A DNA stretch of 45,427 nucleotides from Collimonas silvisoli (lineage in GTDB: Bacteria > Pseudomonadota > Gammaproteobacteria > Burkholderiales > Burkholderiaceae_D), in contig NZ_JAGQEG010000043.1 in assembly GCF_018305005.1 (NCBI RefSeq), forward strand, positions 1-45,427, given 5' to 3'. Position 1 is the stretch's first letter. Every line of letters starts with the position of its first letter. The notes beneath the pieces are model-generated. The model was not told where the DNA came from. It saw nothing but the letters and a program-made list of their open reading frames with translations, and did not search any database. Both the position numbers and the translations under genes were made by a program. Below, one piece after another: positions 41,109-45,427 of the stretch.

Positions 41109-43706
41109 ATGACTGCTGTTTCGAACAAGTTCAGTAACAGAATTTTATCCGTTAGCAGTGTCGTCATTCCGGAGATTCTGGGTGAGTCCGCGCTGGTCGC
41201 AGTGTCCATTGTCGGCAGTGAAGGTGTGGATAGTCTATTCGACTATCAGGTCATCCTGAAGACACCCGATTCCCTGAATCACCTGATCAGTGACACCACT
41301 AATTTCAACACCGCCGCCTGGTTGGGGGAGGAAATGTCGGTACGAATCCAGCTGGAAGGAAATGGCAAATTCGTGGCTGGACAAATGGGCATGAGCGGCA
41401 TGGGTAATGTCGGCGCTGGCGTGCGTGAAATCAACGGCATCATCGACGATGCCAGCTTCTTACGTGTAGAGGGGCGATACGCGTTCTACGAGGTCAAACT
41501 GAAACCCTGGCTGTTCGCCGCCACGCTCGTCACCAACTGCAAGATCTATCAAAACAAGACCGTCAAGGAAGTCATCGACGAATCGCTGTCCGGGCTGACC
41601 TATCCGATCGCATGGCGGCTGATCGATACCTATCCCAAGCGCGACTACACCACCCAATTTAACGAAAGCACTTTCGATTTTGTCAGTCGCCTGTGCGAAA
41701 CCTGGGGCATCAGCTATTTCTTCGAACACAGCGACGGCAAGCACCGATTAATCTTCACCGACTATATGGGCGGTTATCAGCCCAATCCCAGCGAAGCCTA
41801 TCAAACGGTGCTGTTCCATACTCCCAATGCCAAGATCGACGAAGAATATATCCACGCCTTCGTCCCGACAAACAAGCTCGCTTCAGGCATTTTCACCACC
41901 AGGGATTTCGATTACACCCGCCCGCGTGCCGATCTCACTGTCACCAAGGAAGATCCGATACAGGACGCCAGCCACAATCAACACGAAGTGTATGAGTGGC
42001 ACAGCCCCCACAGTGGCCATAACCACTACGTGCAACCGAAAGCCGGTCCGAACCAGGCTACCAATGTCCCGCTGGACGAAGGCCAGTTCCTGGCGCGTAT
42101 CCGCATGGAGCAATTGCACTGCCAGGGTTATCGCGCCCACGGCAGCGGCCACCTCAAAGGCATGCAGCCTGGTCACAGTTTCACGCTCAAGGAGCATCCG
42201 CGTACTGCCGCCAATGTCGAGTACCTGATTCTCAACACTACCCTGACGATCAGGGACGTCGCCCAGGAAACCCAAAGGCCAGGGAATCCGCACGCCCAGC
42301 GCCATGAAGTGCAGGCGGATTTCGAGGTCTATCCATTAAAAGGGGCCGGTGGCTACCGTCCTGCCAACAAAACCCCGGCACCGAAGATGTATGGTTTGGA
42401 GTCCGCGATCGTGGTCGGTCCCGACAAGCAAGATCTCTGGACCGACAATCTGGGACGTATCAAGGTGCAGTTCCACTGGGATCGCCTAGGAAAAAACGAC
42501 CAGAACAGTTCTTGCTGGGTGCGCGTCTCTTCGCCGTGGGCTGGTAACCAGCTAGGTAGTGTGCACATCCCGCGCATGGGGCAGGAAGTGCTGATCGCCT
42601 TCATCAGCGGCAATCCGGATTTACCGATCTGTACGGGCCGCGTCCACAACCAAAGCAATCTGCCGTCGTGGCAACTTCCCAGCCAGCAGGCCTTGTCGGG
42701 ATTTCGCTCCAGGGAATTGACGACCGATGGGGGTAATGCTGCCGGTGGACGCAGCAACCACCTGGTGATGGACGATAGCGAAGGCAAGATTCAGGCGCAG
42801 CTGAAATCGGACCATCAGCATAGCCAATTGAGCTTGGGTTACATCACGCGCATTGAAGACAACCAAGGGCGCAAGGACGAACGCGGTCAGGGTTTCGAGC
42901 TGCGCTCAGATGGTCACGGCAGCATTCGTTCCGGCAAGGGGATGCTGATTTCTACCGATGCCAGAGACAAGGCAAACAGCCACATCAAGGACATGCAGGA
43001 ACCGTTGGGGTACTTGACCAATGCCCGTGATCAACACGAAAACCTTGCCGATCTCGCCCGGCAAGGTGACGCACAGGGCAGCGACGCTGATCAGCGCGAT
43101 GTCACCAAAACCATCAAAGCGCAAAATGACGCTATCAAAGGCAGTGGCGGCAATCCTGCTGCGGGCGACTTTCCGGAACTGGCCGAACCGCACTTAATCC
43201 TCGCCAGCCCCGCCGGTATCGAGACCACCACTGCACAATCAACCCACATCGCCAGCGGCGAAGATACCGCCGTCACGACCGGCCGCCATTTTTCAGTTGC
43301 CAGCGTCGGTAGTTTATTCGGCAGCGTCGGCAAGGGCATGCGTTGGTTTGTCCACACGCTGGGCATCAAAATGGTGGCCGCTGCCGGCATCATCGAAATC
43401 AAAGCCTTGACCGACATGATCAAAATGATCGCCAAAGAAAGCATTCAGATCATCAGCACCGACAAAGGCATTCTCATCATCGCCAAGACGCAGGTGGAAA
43501 TCGGTGTCGAGGGTGGCGCGCGTACTGTCTGGAAAAGTAGTGAGATCAATCACTATGCACAAGACCATATCGTCAATGCAAAAAACTCCGTGCCAGGGCC
43601 GAAATTGATGCCGGACAGTCTGCCGACGCTCCCAACAGTCGAACCGTGCATACCTTGCTTGTTGCGACAAACCAAATCGGCCAGTCCTTTTATCATTTCG
43701 GAGTAA
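41109..43706 (+). CDS. vgrG: Type VI secretion spike protein VgrG (TssI)
   Basis: An 865-residue full-length VgrG that forms the trimeric tip of the T6SS tube. A Gp27-like N-terminal region (about 1-400, with FDYQVILKT and TVKEVIDESLSGLTYPIAWR) is followed by a Gp5 OB-fold (LGRIKVQFHWDRLGKN, W457/D458; PRMGQEVLIAFISGNPDLPI). A DUF2345 beta-helix (PHLILASPAGIETTTAQSTH) and a C-terminal tail with PCIPCLLRQTKSASPFI end it. Following genes (DUF4123 chaperone, DUF3304 lipoprotein) mark it as a cargo-loading VgrG. Its DUF2345 part is parallel to the fragment at 17261, so the two loci probably share ancestry. Confidence 0.95.
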   Translation: MTAVSNKFSNRILSVSSVVIPEILGESALVAVSIVGSEGVDSLFDYQVILKTPDSLNHLISDTTNFNTAAWLGEEMSVRIQLEGNGKFVAGQMGMSGMGNVGAGVREINGIIDDASFLRVEGRYAFYEVKLKPWLFAATLVTNCKIYQNKTVKEVIDESLSGLTYPIAWRLIDTYPKRDYTTQFNESTFDFVSRLCETWGISYFFEHSDGKHRLIFTDYMGGYQPNPSEAYQTVLFHTPNAKIDEEYIHAFVPTNKLASGIFTTRDFDYTRPRADLTVTKEDPIQDASHNQHEVYEWHSPHSGHNHYVQPKAGPNQATNVPLDEGQFLARIRMEQLHCQGYRAHGSGHLKGMQPGHSFTLKEHPRTAANVEYLILNTTLTIRDVAQETQRPGNPHAQRHEVQADFEVYPLKGAGGYRPANKTPAPKMYGLESAIVVGPDKQDLWTDNLGRIKVQFHWDRLGKNDQNSSCWVRVSSPWAGNQLGSVHIPRMGQEVLIAFISGNPDLPICTGRVHNQSNLPSWQLPSQQALSGFRSRELTTDGGNAAGGRSNHLVMDDSEGKIQAQLKSDHQHSQLSLGYITRIEDNQGRKDERGQGFELRSDGHGSIRSGKGMLISTDARDKANSHIKDMQEPLGYLTNARDQHENLADLARQGDAQGSDADQRDVTKTIKAQNDAIKGSGGNPAAGDFPELAEPHLILASPAGIETTTAQSTHIASGEDTAVTTGRHFSVASVGSLFGSVGKGMRWFVHTLGIKMVAAAGIIEIKALTDMIKMIAKESIQIISTDKGILIIAKTQVEIGVEGGARTVWKSSEINHYAQDHIVNAKNSVPGPKLMPDSLPTLPTVEPCIPCLLRQTKSASPFIISE

Positions 43707-43713
43707 GGCCACC

Positions 43714-44484
43714 ATGACGACACCGACACTTTTTGTATTGCTCGACGCTGCGATGATAGGTGGTCTCAACAACTATTATCCGCAATCTCATCCAGCGTGG
43801 CTTTATCCGCTATATGCCAGTAAAGATGCAGCGCTGCTTGGGCCAATCATCATAGATGCAGCCGCAGTCGAAGCGACGCAACACTTCGATGAAGTAAAAG
43901 CGATGTGGAATGCGTTCAAGCCCAGTCTGCATCTATCGCTGATACGCACCACGCTCACCGCACTGGAACTGGTGCAGCACTTGCAGCAGTTCACCCGTAT
44001 TTTCGATGACACCGGGACTGTGTACTTTCTGCGCTTTGCAGATTGCCGTTTGATCCCGCATCTAGCCAACGCGCTCACGCCACAGCAATGGCGCGGATTA
44101 ACTCGCCCGATGACCGAATGGCAAATTCACCAGCGTGATGATTCCCGCCTCGATCTGCCGCTGGCTACACCTGACACCGAACCAAATAATGGGCCTTGGG
44201 TACTGACGACGGATCAAATGGATCAACTGATGGCGGCGGCACTTCCCGACAATCTGCTTGATCGCTTAGGTTACGACCCGCAAACATTGGGAGAAAACAC
44301 TTACGCCTATTGGAGCCTTGCGCATCATTGCGTGAATTTGTGGCTGCAAAGTGGGAATGGCAATCAGCACGTGCTAACCGCGTTTGGTAAGTACATGTTT
44401 GCCACACGAGGAAATGCGTTGGAACAGCGAGACTGGGCGACATTTTTAGCGCATGCGAAACCGCAAGATGTCGTCAAAGCATAG
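43714..44484 (+). CDS. DUF4123 T6SS effector-loading chaperone (Tap/TEC)
   Basis: A 256-residue protein with the DUF4123 pattern: LFVLLDAAMIGGLNNYYPQS, then YFLRFADCRLIPHLANALTP (the family RxxDPR-like part is diverged) and QMDQLMAAALPDNLLDRLGY. DUF4123 proteins load an effector onto a partner VgrG. It starts 7 bp after the VgrG stop. Its expected cargo is the DUF2235 effector, of which only a stub is in this window. Confidence 0.9.
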   Translation: MTTPTLFVLLDAAMIGGLNNYYPQSHPAWLYPLYASKDAALLGPIIIDAAAVEATQHFDEVKAMWNAFKPSLHLSLIRTTLTALELVQHLQQFTRIFDDTGTVYFLRFADCRLIPHLANALTPQQWRGLTRPMTEWQIHQRDDSRLDLPLATPDTEPNNGPWVLTTDQMDQLMAAALPDNLLDRLGYDPQTLGENTYAYWSLAHHCVNLWLQSGNGNQHVLTAFGKYMFATRGNALEQRDWATFLAHAKPQDVVKA

Positions 44485-44500
44485 TCAAGGAGAATGCAGA

Positions 44501-45073
44501 ATGAAGACAAGACAATCCGTTTTACGCCGCTGGCTTTTTTCAATCCTGTTGGCATTGTCATTAAGCGCCTGTGCCAGCTCCGATGCATTTTTAGCAGAAG
44601 ATTCGACGTCTGTATCGGGGGTCGGCCATATGGGCAGAATGGTTGGCGTCTCACAGTTTTTCGTAAACGGTTCTTGGGGAGGTAATGTCTCTGGTTGGGG
44701 CGGTGGCGGCAGTACCGTGTGTTGCGCGAAAGTGCCTAAACCGAAGCCGAACAAACCGGCGATGGTGACAGTGAAGTGGGAAACTTGTGACATCAGTCAT
44801 ATCAAATTCGTCAATGGCCTTGCCGTTGACCCTGACTCACGCTGCATCAGCGAATGGCATGAGACGACTGTGCCAGTGCATTTTGCAGAGGATAGGCTTG
44901 GCTATCTCTATGTACATTTTTTACCAGAAAACAAGGTCGAAGTTTGGTCGGTGAATAAGTATTATCCAGAGTCACCTGATTATCCAGGCCCTGCTTACCC
45001 GAGTAGTCGCCCAGGTCCCGGCTATGCATCACCGTTGGATGACAAACGCATCAATAAGAAGGGGCAACCATGA
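44501..45073 (+). CDS. DUF3304 lipoprotein, probable T6SS immunity protein (copy 1)
   Basis: A 190-residue lipoprotein: lipobox LSAC (C23) followed by ASSDAFLAEDSTSVSGVGHM, then VNGSWGGNVSGWGGGGS and the DUF3304 body (WETCDISHIKFVNGLAV, Cys pairs). A Pro-rich tail follows. AAGGAG precedes the ATG at 44501. DUF3304 lipoproteins neighbour Tle1-type DUF2235 lipases and are believed to act as periplasmic immunity proteins. Its stop overlaps the start of the DUF2235 stub (ATGA). Confidence 0.88.
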   Translation: MKTRQSVLRRWLFSILLALSLSACASSDAFLAEDSTSVSGVGHMGRMVGVSQFFVNGSWGGNVSGWGGGGSTVCCAKVPKPKPNKPAMVTVKWETCDISHIKFVNGLAVDPDSRCISEWHETTVPVHFAEDRLGYLYVHFLPENKVEVWSVNKYYPESPDYPGPAYPSSRPGPGYASPLDDKRINKKGQP

Positions 45074-45201
45074 CTATCGCCAAAAACTGCTTGGTCCCGG
45101 TAGAAGTAACCTGCCCACGGGGACTACCTATCGCCACTGGCGGTCATTGCGAATATACCCTCAACATTGGCATTTTCTTTGACGGCACTAACAATAATTA
45201 G
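45070..45201 (+). pseudogene. 43-codon stub of a DUF2235 (Tle1-type) T6SS lipase effector
   Basis: The ATG at 45070 overlaps the upstream stop. The frame reads MTIAKNCLVPVEVTCPRG..., then LNIGIFFDGTNNN, and stops at TAG 45199. IGIFFDGTNNN is the N-terminal hallmark of DUF2235 phospholipase effectors, which are normally several hundred residues long; here everything after it, including the catalytic Ser motif, is missing. The next gene starts 10 bp later. A leftover from duplication or deletion, not a working effector. Confidence 0.85.
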
Positions 45202-45211
45202 GACAAGAAAA

Positions 45212-45427
45212 ATGAAAGCAAAACAATCCGTATTACATCGTTGGATTTGTCTGATGCTGCTGGCACTGTCGTTAAGCGCCTGTGCCAGCTCCGATACATT
45301 GTTGGGGGAAGATTCCACCTCCGTCTCTGGCGTCGGGCATATCGGCAGAATGGTTGGCATTCCCAAGTTTTACGTCAATGGCTCTTGGGCGGGGAATGCC
45401 TCTGGCTGGGGCGGTGGCGGCAGTACC
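45212..45427 (+). CDS. DUF3304 lipoprotein, probable T6SS immunity protein (copy 2, 3' end outside window)
   Basis: 72 codons are visible: lipobox with LSAC, then the same mature opening as copy 1 (DSTSVSGVGHIGRMVGIPKF, VNGSWAGNASGWGGGGST). Most visible residues match copy 1, with conservative changes. The gene is interrupted by the window edge. A GGACAAGAAAA ribosome-site region lies upstream. A tandem paralogue, as often seen when immunity genes accumulate. Confidence 0.88.
   Translation, partial: MKAKQSVLHRWICLMLLALSLSACASSDTLLGEDSTSVSGVGHIGRMVGIPKFYVNGSWAGNASGWGGGGST

Overview
The window looks like a chromosomal stretch of a soil betaproteobacterium of the family Oxalobacteraceae, probably Collimonas or a close relative. 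I infer this from the gene families, the mostly GC-rich coding style and the general gene mix; no 16S or other marker is present, so the genus is a guess. No rRNA, tRNA or CRISPR array was seen.

Layout: (1) 1-5.4 kb holds the start of urtA, reading off the left edge, with a good NtrC enhancer and sigma-54 promoter. It also holds a cation/proton antiporter, a 5'-truncated dapA-like remnant beside an AT-rich patch, a periplasmic amidase and a LysR regulator. (2) 5.5-8.7 kb, divergent from that LysR gene, pairs an argininosuccinate-synthase-like ligase with an altered substrate loop with a 2-oxoglutarate/Fe(II) amino acid dioxygenase and an EamA exporter. This is a compact candidate pathway for a modified amino acid. 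(3) 9-14.5 kb has a secreted sedolisin (S53) peptidase behind a leader with three stem-loops, then small proteins, a GST, a DUF1304 protein, an FMN reductase and a glycine-zipper protein.

(4) 14.5-18.2 kb is a cargo island between two remnants of the same IS5-type element: a VgrG C-terminal fragment, a putative HExxH metallo-effector and a putative exported immunity protein. (5) 18.3-24 kb is a LysR-controlled polar amino acid ABC importer with a class-V PLP enzyme. (6) 24-30 kb holds a GlcG/HbpS protein and a DUF4157 (eCIS-core) protein whose C-terminal half carries protein-kinase-like motifs; I regard this as the most interesting gene here. It also holds a PA2778/PA2779 pair, a KTSC protein, an acylphosphatase and a DUF1737 protein.

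(7) 30.1-35.3 kb is a more GC-rich block: a UPF0182 membrane protein, a DUF1326/DUF2182 pair and an EamA transporter. (8) 35.3-38.5 kb is an SDR plus Old Yellow Enzyme pair divergent from a LysR gene, followed by a 194-bp IS4-type MITE with a 12-bp target duplication. (9) 38.9-40.9 kb has a pterin carbinolamine dehydratase overlapping a pteridine-reductase-like SDR, then a DUF1223 protein. (10) 41.1 kb to the right edge is a type VI secretion cargo operon: full-length VgrG, a DUF4123 chaperone, a DUF3304 lipoprotein, a 43-codon stub of a DUF2235 (Tle1-type) lipase effector, and a second DUF3304 copy that runs off the window.
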